Assembly (NCBI RefSeq): GCF_002954775.1
Contig: NZ_PJME01000033.1
Coordinates: 1-64,000 of the forward strand
Direction: 5' to 3'
Length of the DNA: 64,000 nucleotides
Origin: Streptomyces geranii
GTDB lineage: Bacteria > Actinomycetota > Actinomycetes > Streptomycetales > Streptomycetaceae
Numbering within the stretch: the stretch's first letter is position 1; every line of letters starts with the position of its first letter. The notes under the pieces were generated by a model, which worked only from the letters and a program-made list of their open reading frames with translations, searched no databases and had not been told where the DNA came from. Shown here piece by piece: positions 8,832 to 17,424 of this stretch. A program made the position numbers and the translations under genes.

Positions 8832-9170
8832 TCAGGCGACGGTGTACTCCGAGTCCCCGAAGTCCGCGACCACGCGCAATCGACCGCCGAGCGCTTCGAC
8901 GTACGCCCTGAGGGTCGCAACCTCCGTGCGATCCAGTTCGCCGTGCTCGATCGCGGAGACCCGAGGTGCTGAGACCCCCATCGAGTCGGCCACTTGACGT
9001 TGAGTCAACGCCTGTTCCCGCCTGACCTCCGCAAGCTTGTGAGCGCGTACTTCGGCGGTCAGCCGGTCCATGGCTGCCTGCTTCTCCTGAGGTGACCGCA
9101 CAGGTAGCCCCGCCGCCGCACGCCGCTCGCGCGCCTGGCGCTTGGTCTCCTCCCAGCTCACGGTGCTCAT
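8832..9170 (-). CDS. HigA-like XRE antitoxin
   Basis: 112 aa. A helix-turn-helix of the XRE/Cro class occupies about residues 50-105: LTQRQVADSMGVSAPRVSAIE followed by a conserved TLRAYVEALGG helix. The charged N-terminal region probably wraps the toxin. The ATG at 9170 overlaps the stop of the upstream toxin gene by 4 bp (ATGA), giving the toxin-first order typical of higBA systems. The expected role is to neutralise the toxin and repress the shared promoter. Confidence 0.85.
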   Translation of the reverse strand: MSTVSWEETKRQARERRAAAGLPVRSPQEKQAAMDRLTAEVRAHKLAEVRREQALTQRQVADSMGVSAPRVSAIEHGELDRTEVATLRAYVEALGGRLRVVADFGDSEYTVA

Positions 9171-9553
9171 TCGTACTCCCTGGCTTCAAGGTCGCCCAGA
9201 TGTTCCCGGTACCGCTCCTCAGCAAGCGGGATGTTGCTGTCGTACCAGCGTTGCCAGTTACCGGCCTTGTCGCCGGCCACCAGCAACACTGCTCGGCGCA
9301 CTGGATCGAAGGCGAAGAGGATGCGGATCTCGCTGCTCCCGGATGAGCCCGGCCTCAGCTCCTTCAGGTGATGGTTCTCGGCACCCTTGATCCGATCGAC
9401 CAGCGGACGGCCGAGTGTCGGCCCTGTGGCCGCCAGCATGTCGATGGCGTCTTCTACCTGTTCGGCGCTGTCCCAGTCGTCTTCAGCCAGGGCCTCGAAC
9501 CATGCTGCGACCTCCTTGACAAGGACTACTTCCCATTGAGCCACGACCCTCAT
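9167..9553 (-). CDS. HigB-like toxin (phage Gp49 / RelE superfamily)
   Basis: 128 aa. The segment LGRPLVDRIKGAENHHLKEL followed by GSSEIRILFAFDPVRRAVLL and GDKAGNWQRWYDSNIPLAEERY is characteristic of the Gp49-like/HigB family of RelE-fold, ribosome-dependent mRNA interferases. The start ATG at 9553 is the first in the frame and sits inside an inverted repeat (9552-9573) that probably serves as operator. The antitoxin gene follows with a 4-bp overlap. Cleavage of translated mRNA is known for the family and not shown here. Confidence 0.85.
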   Translation of the reverse strand: MRVVAQWEVVLVKEVAAWFEALAEDDWDSAEQVEDAIDMLAATGPTLGRPLVDRIKGAENHHLKELRPGSSGSSEIRILFAFDPVRRAVLLVAGDKAGNWQRWYDSNIPLAEERYREHLGDLEAREYE

Positions 9554-9573
9554 GTTAATGCAAGGGTTAACAT
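9552..9573 (-). promoter_or_regulatory. Inverted-repeat operator at the higB start
   Basis: ATGTTAA (9552-9558) and TTAACAT (9567-9573) form a perfect 7-bp inverted repeat with an 8-bp spacer, AT-rich against the GC-rich surroundings, and overlap the toxin start codon. Position and symmetry fit the operator of an autoregulated toxin-antitoxin operon. Confidence 0.6.
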
Positions 9574-9945
9574 TGCTGTGATGGCCGGCCGAAGTAGCGA
9601 GCTGCCGGCCGACGTGACCCGGGCTGAGTAAACCCCGGGTCCGCTGGAGAGAGCGGCTCGCGTGGGCTCGGTGTCGGCTTCGGTCGGCCAAGGGGCTCAA
9701 GCGAAGGTGAGACGGGCGTGCCCGGGATCTGGGCTGGAGAAGCGCCCGGGGTAGGTGAGTGGGAAACACCGTCGCGAGGACCGGGCTGTTCCAGGGGACC
9801 AGTGCCGCGCACGTTATCCACAGGCGCCGCGTCCATCCCTGCGGCGACGTACCCTGGACACCCCCCGGCCCGTCACACGTGTCGGGCGGTTCGCGTTGCC
9901 CATCCTGCTCGGACCCCAGACGGACCACACACGAAAGCCCCCCTC
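9554..9945. other. higB-mfd intergenic region
   Basis: 392 bp between the minus-strand toxin gene and plus-strand mfd, with no convincing gene. It should hold the divergent promoters for both. The one recognisable element is a DnaA box at 9814-9822. Confidence 0.5.
9814..9822 (+). promoter_or_regulatory. DnaA box upstream of mfd
   Basis: TTATCCACA, a perfect match to the classical DnaA box, lies 124 bp before the mfd start. A second identical box in reverse orientation lies at 24549-24557. Whether DnaA acts here as a transcription factor is unknown. Confidence 0.4.
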
Positions 9946-12900
9946 ATGAGCCTGCACGGTCTGCTCGACGTCGTCGTCAAGGACGCCGCCCTCGCGGAAG
10001 CGGTCAAGGCCGCCGGTGACGGCAACCGTATGCACGTCGACCTGGTCGGGCCGCCCGCCGCTCGGCCCTTTGCCGTGGCCGCGCTCGCCAGGGAGGCCGG
10101 GCGGCCCGTGCTGGCCGTGACCGCGACCGGGCGGGAGGCGGAGGATCTCGCCGCCGCTCTCCGGTCGCTGCTGCCGTCGGACACCGTCGCCGAGTACCCG
10201 GCCTGGGAGACCCTCCCGCACGAGCGGCTCTCCCCCCGCAGCGACACCGTCGGCCGCCGCCTCGCCGTACTGCGCCGGCTGACCCACCCCAGCACCGACG
10301 ACCCGGAGACCGGCCCGGTCTCGGTCGTCGTCGCGCCTGTGCGTTCCGTGCTCCAGCCGCAGGTCAAGGGGCTCGGCGAGCTGGAGCCGGTGGCGTTGCG
10401 GACCGGGCGTACGGCCGACCTCGGCACCGTCGTCGAGGCGCTCGCCGCCGCCGCGTACTCGCGCGTCGAGCTGGTCGAGAAACGGGGTGAGTTCGCCGTA
10501 CGCGGTGGCATTCTCGATGTCTTCCCGCCCACCGAGGAGCACCCCCTCCGGGTGGAGTTCTGGGGCGACGACATCGAGGAGATCCGGTACTTCAAGGTCG
10601 CCGACCAGCGGTCCCTCGAAGTCGCCGAGCACGGGCTCTGGGCGCCGCCCTGTCGTGAGCTGCTCCTCACCGACCAGGTGCGGGAGCGGGCCGCCGCCCT
10701 TGCCGAGGCCCATCCCGAGCTGGGCGAGCTGCTCGGCAAGATCGCCGAGGGGATCGCCGTCGAGGGCATGGAGTCCCTCGCGCCCGTCCTCGTCGACGAC
10801 ATGGAGCTGCTGCTCGACGTCCTGCCCAAGGGCGCCATGGCCGTCGTATGCGATCCGGAGCGGGTGCGGACGCGGGCCGCGGATCTGGTGGCGACCTCGC
10901 ACGAGTTCCTCCAGGCGTCCTGGGCGGCCACCGCGGGCGGCGGCGAGGCGCCCATCGACGTCGGCGCGGCCTCACTGTGGTCCATCGCCGATGTACGGGA
11001 CCGGGCGCGCGAGCTGGACATGATGTGGTGGTCCGTCTCGCCCTTCGCCGCCGATGAAGAACTCGACGCGGACACGCTCAAGCTGGGCATGCACGCGCCC
11101 GAGACCTACCGCGGTGACACCGCGAAGGCCCTCGCCGATACCAAGGGCTGGCTCGCGGACGGCTGGCGCGCGGTGTACGTCACCGAGGCGCACGGCCCGG
11201 CCGCCCGTACGGTCGAGGTGCTCGGCGGCGAGGGCATCGCGGCCCGGCTGGAGTCCGACCTGGCCTCCCTGACGCCCTCCGTCGTACAGGTGGCCTGCGG
11301 CTCGATCGACTTCGGGTTCGTCGATACGAAGCTGAAGCTCGCGGTGCTCACCGAGACCGACCTCACCGGGCAGAAGGCCGCCGGCAAGGACGGCGCCCGT
11401 ATGCCCGCCCGGCGCCGCAAGACCATCGACCCGCTGACCCTCGAAACCGGCGACTACATCGTGCACGAGCAGCACGGCGTGGGCCGGTACGTCGAGATGG
11501 TGCAGCGGACCGTGCAGGGTGCGACCCGTGAGTATCTGGTCGTCGAGTACGCGCCCGCCAAGCGGGGGCAGCCCGGCGACCGGCTCTACATTCCCACCGA
11601 CCAGCTCGAACAGATCACCAAGTACGTCGGTGGCGAGGCACCCACGCTTCACCGGCTCGGCGGCGCCGACTGGACCAAGACCAAGGCCCGCGCCAAGAAG
11701 GCCGTCAAGGAGATCGCCGCCGACCTCATCAAGCTGTACAGCGCGCGGATGGCGGCGCCCGGGCATGCCTTCGGGCCCGACACGCCCTGGCAGCGTGAGC
11801 TGGAGGACGCCTTCCCGTACGCCGAGACGCCCGACCAGTTGACCACCATCGCCGAGGTCAAGGACGACATGGAGAAGACGGTCCCGATGGACCGCCTGAT
11901 CTGCGGCGACGTCGGCTACGGCAAGACGGAGATCGCGGTCCGGGCCGCCTTCAAGGCCGTTCAGGACGGCAAGCAGGTGGCTGTCCTCGTCCCCACAACT
12001 CTCCTTGTGCAGCAGCACTTTGGGACCTTCGGTGAGCGGTACTCCCAATTCCCCGTCAATGTGCGGGCGTTGAGCCGGTTCCAGACCGACGCCGAGGCCA
12101 AGGCCACCTTGGAGGGCTTGCGAGAAGGGTCTGTCGACGTCGTCATCGGTACGCATCGGCTCTTCTCCTCCGAGACCAAGTTCAAGGACCTCGGGCTCGT
12201 CATCGTCGACGAGGAGCAGCGGTTCGGCGTCGAGCACAAGGAGCAGTTGAAGAAGCTGCGCGCGAATGTGGACGTGCTGACCATGTCCGCGACCCCTATT
12301 CCCCGTACGCTCGAAATGGCCGTAACCGGCATCCGCGAGATGTCGACGATCACCACCCCGCCCGAGGAACGCCACCCGGTGCTGACCTTCGTCGGGCCGT
12401 ACGAGGAGAAGCAGATCGGCGCCGCCATCCGCCGTGAACTCCTGCGCGAGGGCCAGGTGTTCTACATCCACAACCGGGTCGAGTCCATCGACCGGGCCGC
12501 GGCACGGCTCCGGGAGATCGTCCCCGAGGCGCGGATCGCGACCGCCCACGGCCAGATGTCCGAGCAGGCGCTTGAGCAGGTCGTCGTCGACTTCTGGGAG
12601 AAGCGGTACGACGTCCTCGTATCGACGACGATCGTCGAGTCCGGCATCGACATCTCCAACGCCAACACGCTGATCGTGGAGCGCGGTGACAACTTCGGGC
12701 TCTCCCAACTGCACCAGCTGCGCGGGCGAGTCGGGCGTGGGCGCGAGCGTGGGTACGCGTACTTCCTCTACCCGCCGGAGAAGCCGCTCACCGAGACCGC
12801 GCACGAACGGCTCGCGACCATCGCCCAGCACACCGAGATGGGCGCCGGTATGTACGTCGCCATGAAGGACCTGGAGATCCGCGGCGCCGGAAACCTCCTC

Positions 12901-13476
12901 GGCGGCGAACAGTCCGGGCACATCGCGGGAGTCGGCTTCGACCTGTACGTACGGATGGTCGGCGAGGCCGTCGCCGACTACCGGGCCTCGCTTGAGGGCG
13001 GGGTGGAGGAGGAGCCGCCGCTCGAAGTCAAGATCGAGCTGCCCGTCGACGCCCACGTCCCGCACGACTACGCCCCCGGCGAGCGCCTGCGCCTGGCCGC
13101 CTACCGCTCCATCGCCTCCGCCAACACGGAGGCCGACATCAAGGCCGTACGCGAGGAACTCGTCGACCGTTACGGCAAGTTGCCCGAGCCGGTCGAGAAC
13201 CTGCTGCTCGTGGCCGGGCTGCGGATGCTCGCGCGGGCCTGCGGGGTCGGCGACATCGTGCTCCAGGGCACCAACATCCGTTTCGCGCCGGTGGAGTTGA
13301 GGGAGTCGCAGGAGCTGCGGCTGAAGCGGCTCTATCCGGGGACGGTCATCAAGCCCGCCGCCCACCAGATCCTCGTACCGCGTCCCAAGACGGCCAGGGT
13401 CGGCGGAAAGCCGTTGGTCGGGCGGGAGTTGCTCGGGTGGACCGGGGAGTTCCTGGCTTCGATCCTGGGGTCCTGA
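9946..13476 (+). CDS. mfd: Transcription-repair coupling factor Mfd
   Basis: 1176 aa, the normal size for actinobacterial Mfd. N-terminal UvrB-homology modules (which recruit UvrA) are followed by the RNA-polymerase-interaction domain near residues 490-560 (VHEQHGVGRYVEM). The RecG-like translocase then shows Walker A GDVGYGKTE (654-662), DEEQ box (755-758) with RFGVEHKEQ, SATPIPRTLEMA, and motif VI in QLRGRVGRG. The C-terminal regulatory domain is present. Mfd displaces stalled RNA polymerase with ATP and delivers UvrA to transcribed-strand lesions. The ATG at 9946 is chosen by family N-terminus, although the frame is open upstream to 9718. A hairpin terminator follows at 13529-13569. Confidence 0.96.
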   Translation: MSLHGLLDVVVKDAALAEAVKAAGDGNRMHVDLVGPPAARPFAVAALAREAGRPVLAVTATGREAEDLAAALRSLLPSDTVAEYPAWETLPHERLSPRSDTVGRRLAVLRRLTHPSTDDPETGPVSVVVAPVRSVLQPQVKGLGELEPVALRTGRTADLGTVVEALAAAAYSRVELVEKRGEFAVRGGILDVFPPTEEHPLRVEFWGDDIEEIRYFKVADQRSLEVAEHGLWAPPCRELLLTDQVRERAAALAEAHPELGELLGKIAEGIAVEGMESLAPVLVDDMELLLDVLPKGAMAVVCDPERVRTRAADLVATSHEFLQASWAATAGGGEAPIDVGAASLWSIADVRDRARELDMMWWSVSPFAADEELDADTLKLGMHAPETYRGDTAKALADTKGWLADGWRAVYVTEAHGPAARTVEVLGGEGIAARLESDLASLTPSVVQVACGSIDFGFVDTKLKLAVLTETDLTGQKAAGKDGARMPARRRKTIDPLTLETGDYIVHEQHGVGRYVEMVQRTVQGATREYLVVEYAPAKRGQPGDRLYIPTDQLEQITKYVGGEAPTLHRLGGADWTKTKARAKKAVKEIAADLIKLYSARMAAPGHAFGPDTPWQRELEDAFPYAETPDQLTTIAEVKDDMEKTVPMDRLICGDVGYGKTEIAVRAAFKAVQDGKQVAVLVPTTLLVQQHFGTFGERYSQFPVNVRALSRFQTDAEAKATLEGLREGSVDVVIGTHRLFSSETKFKDLGLVIVDEEQRFGVEHKEQLKKLRANVDVLTMSATPIPRTLEMAVTGIREMSTITTPPEERHPVLTFVGPYEEKQIGAAIRRELLREGQVFYIHNRVESIDRAAARLREIVPEARIATAHGQMSEQALEQVVVDFWEKRYDVLVSTTIVESGIDISNANTLIVERGDNFGLSQLHQLRGRVGRGRERGYAYFLYPPEKPLTETAHERLATIAQHTEMGAGMYVAMKDLEIRGAGNLLGGEQSGHIAGVGFDLYVRMVGEAVADYRASLEGGVEEEPPLEVKIELPVDAHVPHDYAPGERLRLAAYRSIASANTEADIKAVREELVDRYGKLPEPVENLLLVAGLRMLARACGVGDIVLQGTNIRFAPVELRESQELRLKRLYPGTVIKPAAHQILVPRPKTARVGGKPLVGRELLGWTGEFLASILGS

Positions 13477-13495
13477 ACCGACCCGAGGTAACGAG

Positions 13496-13537
13496 TGGTC
13501 AAGTAGAGGCCGCAACGAATGGTCAAGTAGAGGCCGC
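13496..13537. repeat. Direct repeat after mfd
   Basis: The 18-mer TGGTCAAGTAGAGGCCGC occurs at 13496-13513 and again at 13520-13537, 24 bp apart. The second copy forms the left arm of the terminator hairpin that follows. Confidence 0.85.
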
Positions 13538-13569
13538 CCGTGGACAGTTGGTGTCCGCGGGCGGCCTCT
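13529..13569. terminator. Bidirectional terminator, mfd / small gene
   Basis: AGAGGCCGCCCG (13529-13540) pairs with CGGGCGGCCTCT (13558-13569), and the loop extends the stem with GGACA/TGTCC. There is no U-tract, which is usual for Streptomyces. It lies between convergent mfd and the small minus-strand gene at 13615, so it can serve both. Confidence 0.75.
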
Positions 13570-13614
13570 GCTCTGGTCGGTGGGTGGGTCCTCGGGACCT
13601 CGGGACCTCCGGGG

Positions 13615-13803
13615 TCAGGGCTGTTGGGGCCTGTCGCGATCCCGGTCCATGCCGATCGCGCCCTCGATCTTCTGCTGCGCGTCGTCGACCTGGCTCTCGT
13701 ACTTGTTGCCCGTCCTCTTGTTGATCTGTTTCTCCGCAGTGTCGGAGGCGGTCTGGCCCGCCTTGCCGCGCATCTGCTCCTTGATCTTGTCCAAGATGCC
13801 CAT
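13615..13803 (-). CDS. MT0933-like small 'antitoxin' protein
   Basis: 62 aa, highly charged. It opens MGILDKIKEQMRGKAG and contains the conserved KRTGNKYESQVDDAQ segment typical of the actinobacterial MT0933/Rv0909 antitoxin family. AGGAG stands just upstream of the ATG at 13803. No cognate toxin (Rv0910-like SRPBCC protein) is adjacent. Many Streptomyces copies are solitary, and a stress role is as likely as a toxin-antitoxin role. Confidence 0.7.
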   Translation of the reverse strand: MGILDKIKEQMRGKAGQTASDTAEKQINKRTGNKYESQVDDAQQKIEGAIGMDRDRDRPQQP

Positions 13804-13985
13804 CCAGAGCTCCTTCCGGAGGTGAGTCAGCAACGACGATACGCCCGGTATGCGAAATACGCCCCTTGAGCGCCGGTGGGCGCCCTGTGGTGCGGAAACC
13901 CCGGCCGCTAGCCTGTCGACCTGTTGACGGGGAAAACGGTCGAACAGTGGAATTCCGTACACGGGGAGCAGGGGAGGGGCGCATC

Positions 13986-14753
13986 GTGGTGCGTGTGAGG
14001 GGTGGGGGCGTGGCCGCCGCTGTCGTACTCGTGGTGATGTTCGGGGCGGGCGGGTGTGACGGTACGACCCTGGGGTCCGCCGGGCCCGAGGAGAGCGCGA
14101 GCGGTGCGAACGGCGGGGCGAATGGCGGGGCGAACGGTGGTGGCGGGGGTGCGGCGCTCGCCGCCGTCGACTCGCTGACCGTCAAGGGGCGGGCGCCCAA
14201 GACCGGTTACGCCCGGGACCGGTTCGGCAGCGCGTGGGCCGACACCGACTCCAACAAGTGCGACACCCGCGACGACATCCTCATACGGGATCTCGCCGGC
14301 GTGAAGTTCCGTAGCGGCGACGACTGCAAGGTGGCCTCGGGGGAGTTGGAGCCCGACCCCTACAGCGGCAAGGACGTGAAGTTCACGCGCGGGCGCAGCG
14401 AGGTGGACATCGACCACATCGTCGCCCTCTCGGACGCCTGGCAGAAGGGCGCCAAGTACTGGGACCCCAGCAAGCGCATAGCTCTGGCCAACGACCCGCT
14501 CAACCTGCGGGCCGTCGACGCGAGCACCAACCGCAGCAAGGGCGACGGCGACGCGGCGACCTGGCTGCCGCCGAACAAGGCGTACCGCTGCACGTATGTC
14601 GCCAACCAGGTCGCCGTGAAGAAGAAGTACGAACTGTGGGTCACGGAGGCGGAGAAGGCCGCGATGAAGAAGGTGCTTTCGGGGTGCGGCGGGCAGAAGC
14701 TGCCGACGGGCGGCAACCCGACCTCGGCGCCCGCGCGGTTCCACGCGAGCTGA
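13986..14753 (+). CDS. Secreted HNH-endonuclease lipoprotein
   Basis: 255 aa from GTG 13986, which follows GGAGGGG (13973-13979). A hydrophobic N-terminal segment ends in a lipobox FGAGGC, so Cys is predicted to be lipidated and the protein anchored outside the membrane. A Gly/Asn/Ala-rich linker precedes a DUF1524-like HNH nuclease domain with the core DIDHIVALSDAW and NDPLNLRAVD-ASTNRSKGD, matching the metal-binding His and following Asn. It is probably an extracellular nuclease; substrate unproven. Similar single-gene exonucleases are common in Streptomyces. Confidence 0.85.
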   Translation: MVRVRGGGVAAAVVLVVMFGAGGCDGTTLGSAGPEESASGANGGANGGANGGGGGAALAAVDSLTVKGRAPKTGYARDRFGSAWADTDSNKCDTRDDILIRDLAGVKFRSGDDCKVASGELEPDPYSGKDVKFTRGRSEVDIDHIVALSDAWQKGAKYWDPSKRIALANDPLNLRAVDASTNRSKGDGDAATWLPPNKAYRCTYVANQVAVKKKYELWVTEAEKAAMKKVLSGCGGQKLPTGGNPTSAPARFHAS

Positions 14754-14861
14754 GTGCGGACGGCGAGGAGCGCAGCAGCCTGTGAGGAGCACGGTCTGCG
14801 GGGAGCGCAGGCGATGGGGAGTAATGGGGAGCAGCGGCGGCGGGGAGTACCGTGGCTCCCC

Positions 14862-15602
14862 ATGGAGTTGAAGGTCTCGTCCCTCGCCGAACGCCCCGAG
14901 ATGTACCGCGCGGTCGTCGAAATGCCGGACACCTGGCCGGAGTTGATGCAGCACGACTTCACCGGCAACGCCCACTACGACCGGATCGCCACCGAACTCC
15001 CCGAGTACGTCCTGTTCGCCGAGGACGAGCACGGGGAGGTCGTCGCCCACGCCTACGCCGTACCCTTCGCGCTCGCCCCGCGCGGGGGTGAACTGCCCGC
15101 GCGCGGCTGGGACCAGGTGCTGGTGTGGGCGTTCCAGGACCTGCGTGCCGGGACCGCGCCGGACACGGTGAGCGCGATCTCGATCGTCATCGCCCCGCAC
15201 GCCCAGGGCACGGGACTGTCCGGACGTATGCTCGCCGCGATGCGCGACAACGCCGCCGCCCACGGCTTCCGCGAGGTCGTCGCACCGGTCCGGCCCAGCG
15301 CCAAGCACCTGGAGCCGCGTACCCCGATCACCGAGTACGCGTACCGCGTGCGCGCGGACGGCCTGCCCCACGACCCGTGGCTGCGCGTGCACGCCAGAGC
15401 CGGCGCCACGATTGCCGCCGTGGCACCGGCTTCGATGTGCATCGCGGCCCCGCTGGAGGAGTGGCGCGCCTGGACCGGCCTGCCCTTCGACCGGGAGGGG
15501 GATGTGGAGGTGCCCGGAGCGCTGGTACCGGTGCGGTGCGATCTCGAACATGGGTACGGGGTCTATGTCGAGCCCAATGTGTGGATGCGGCACCGGTTGT
15601 GA
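14862..15602 (+). CDS. GNAT-family N-acetyltransferase
   Basis: 246 aa. The acetyl-CoA-binding strand-loop-helix is visible as SIVIAPHAQGTGLSGRML, with the (R/Q)xxGxG/A pattern of GNAT motif A. The N-terminal half has acidic and aromatic residues that could form an acceptor pocket. The substrate cannot be predicted. The start at 14862 is preferred to in-frame starts from 14754 because conservation-like sequence begins there; the upstream Gly/Arg-rich extension seems untranslated. It is monocistronic, converging on the lipoprotein gene at 15618 with only 15 bp between stops. Confidence 0.8.
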   Translation: MELKVSSLAERPEMYRAVVEMPDTWPELMQHDFTGNAHYDRIATELPEYVLFAEDEHGEVVAHAYAVPFALAPRGGELPARGWDQVLVWAFQDLRAGTAPDTVSAISIVIAPHAQGTGLSGRMLAAMRDNAAAHGFREVVAPVRPSAKHLEPRTPITEYAYRVRADGLPHDPWLRVHARAGATIAAVAPASMCIAAPLEEWRAWTGLPFDREGDVEVPGALVPVRCDLEHGYGVYVEPNVWMRHRL

Positions 15603-15617
15603 GCGGTGGGGGCCGCT

Positions 15618-16424
15618 TCAGCCGCCCAGCGCGTCCAGGTCGAGGATCTCGCCGGTGGGCTTGGTGGCCGCGACCGGCTTGTCGTACTCGCTGAAGGCGA
15701 TGGTCCCCGGGTCCTTCACGGACTTGCTTTCGAGCCGGAGGATGTACGGCTTGCCCTGCGTCGCGACGTACAGCGTGTAACTGTCCTTGCCGTCCTTCTC
15801 GCTGACGGCGAGAGCAGGCTTGCCGCCAACGGTCGTCGCCCTGCCGCGCGTCACCCCGGCGCCCGGCCCGGAACCGGCGTCCTCGAAGTCGGCGAGCACA
15901 CTGTCCAGGTCGCAGAACCCGGCGATGTCCTTGGCGTCGGCGCCGGACGCGGCCATCTTGGTCCACTTCCCGGCGAGCATGTCCACGACCCCGTCGGTCT
16001 CCTCCTTCGACGAACCGTCGCTCTGCGCCCGCAGGAACTTCTCGTCGTACCGCATATAGAGGGTGCTGCCGGTCTTCACGACATCGGCCTTGCCCTCGCC
16101 GTTCATGCTCAGCGTCCCGGCGCACTCGCCCCGCTTGTCGAGCGCCATGTCGATCCGGATCGTGCCGCCGCCCTCGTCGTCCGGCACATCGCCCGTCATA
16201 CGGAGCGAGGAGGCACCCGAGGTCGCGGTGAGCGCCCGCTCGGCTATCTGGCCGCCGGTCAGTCCGGCGAACGGGCCCTCGGACGCCTTGGCGGCAGGCT
16301 TCCCGGAGGCCCGACCGGACGGTGAGCCGCCCGCCTTGTCCTCCCCCGACTGGCAGCCGGCGACTCCGGCGACGGTGAAGGTGACAGCGGTGAGGCAGAG
16401 GGCGGCAAGTGTGGTTCGGCGCAT
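15618..16424 (-). CDS. Exported lipoprotein, LppX/LprG-like
   Basis: 268 aa. The signal peptide ends in lipobox VAGVAGC (Cys at about residue 24), followed by a Ser/Lys/Ala-rich linker. The mature part has alternating strands of the kind seen in LppX/LprAFG beta-sheet lipoproteins: SSLRMTGDV, GTIRIDMALDKRGECAG and SYTLYVATQGKPYILRLE. This family carries lipids or senses envelope state in actinobacteria; the ligand here is unknown. ATG 16424 has AAGGAA upstream. The two Cys in the mature part may form a disulphide. Confidence 0.75.
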   Translation of the reverse strand: MRRTTLAALCLTAVTFTVAGVAGCQSGEDKAGGSPSGRASGKPAAKASEGPFAGLTGGQIAERALTATSGASSLRMTGDVPDDEGGGTIRIDMALDKRGECAGTLSMNGEGKADVVKTGSTLYMRYDEKFLRAQSDGSSKEETDGVVDMLAGKWTKMAASGADAKDIAGFCDLDSVLADFEDAGSGPGAGVTRGRATTVGGKPALAVSEKDGKDSYTLYVATQGKPYILRLESKSVKDPGTIAFSEYDKPVAATKPTGEILDLDALGG

Positions 16425-16511
16425 GGCAGTTCCTTCGAGGGTTCCTGGTGTGAGCTGAGGAATGTGGGCGGCGGTGGCGCAGTCCCCGGCGCTTCACCAC
16501 CGCCGCCCGGC

Positions 16512-16617
16512 TGGGAGGCGGGGCGTAGGTAAGGGGGGTAGGGAGAGAGGTAGGTGGGGGGAGGGGAGTGAGGTAGGGAGAGGGACGGAGGTGGAGAGAA
16601 GGGGGGAGAGGGGAGCC
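16512..16617 (+). repeat. Purine-only, G-rich low-complexity tract
   Basis: About 105 bp consisting almost only of G and A on the plus strand, with many GGG/GGGG runs a few bases apart. It lies between the two minus-strand genes ending at 16623 and starting at 16424. The minus-strand transcript is correspondingly C/U-rich, and the plus strand could form G-quadruplexes. Confidence 0.85.
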
Positions 16618-16622
16618 GGACG

Positions 16623-17345
16623 TCAGCCCGTCTTCACCCAGTCCTTGCAGCCCGTCGTCTTGAAGTAGCCGTCGGACGCGCTGATCGTCGCGACCGCCGT
16701 GCCGTTGACGTTGTCGTTCGCGACGATCGAGTCGACGGAGTGCGAGGCGTCCTTCGACCGCTCCCAGTAGCACAGGTCATCGGCATTGCCCGCGGACTTG
16801 TACGTCCCCGGCGCGACGTCCGCACCCACTCTGAACATGCCGCCGTTGCCGGCCATCTTCGCGGCGGGCGTGCCCTTCGCCTTCAGGTCGACCGCCTCCC
16901 AGTCCTTGCAGCCGCTGGACTTGAAGAGCTTGTCGGTCGCCAGGATCGTCACGTAGCTGGTGCCGCTGACGTTGTCGTTGGCGAGCAGCGAGTCGATCTC
17001 GCCGGAGGCGTCCTTGGCCCGCTCCCAGTAGCAGAGGTCGTCGGTGTTCCCGCTGGTCCGATACGTACCGGGCTTGACGTCCGAGCCGACCTGGAAGTCC
17101 CCGTCCCCCTCGACGGCGACGACCTTCTCGGCAACCTCCGAACCGTCCGACCCGTCGGCGGAGTCGGCGGAGTCCGCCCCCGTCCCGCCCCCGGGCTTCT
17201 GCCCAGCCGAAGCCGACGACCCCTTGTCGCCACCGCCGCTGCTCCCGGACCCGCCGTCCCCGTCGCCCCCCGAGGTCGCCGACGCGACCCCGATGACGAC
17301 GATCCCCGCGACGACTCCCAGCGCGACCTTGCCCTTCGTACCCAT
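16623..17345 (-). CDS. Exported protein with two copies of a Cys-containing domain
   Basis: 240 aa. A single N-terminal membrane segment (VALGVVAGIVVIGVASA) without a lipobox is followed by a disordered Gly/Ser/Asp linker (about 25-75). Two copies of a roughly 65-residue domain follow (about 80-150 and 168-240). Each has a V-G-x-DVxPGTY start, DDLCYWER in the middle, an L/V-ANDNV turn and a final SSGCKDW or TTGCKDW, so each copy has two Cys that could pair. I do not recognise a named function. Single-copy relatives are frequent in actinobacterial surface proteins. It is divergent from the methylase-like gene, sharing the GTGWAC-rich intergenic region. Confidence 0.75.
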   Translation of the reverse strand: MGTKGKVALGVVAGIVVIGVASATSGGDGDGGSGSSGGGDKGSSASAGQKPGGGTGADSADSADGSDGSEVAEKVVAVEGDGDFQVGSDVKPGTYRTSGNTDDLCYWERAKDASGEIDSLLANDNVSGTSYVTILATDKLFKSSGCKDWEAVDLKAKGTPAAKMAGNGGMFRVGADVAPGTYKSAGNADDLCYWERSKDASHSVDSIVANDNVNGTAVATISASDGYFKTTGCKDWVKTG

Positions 17346-17424
17346 GACAGTCCCCTCCCCGTTACGACGGCGACAGCCTCCTTCCGGCGGTCACTCGTTC
17401 GCTGGGTCAATAGGACCAGATCGT

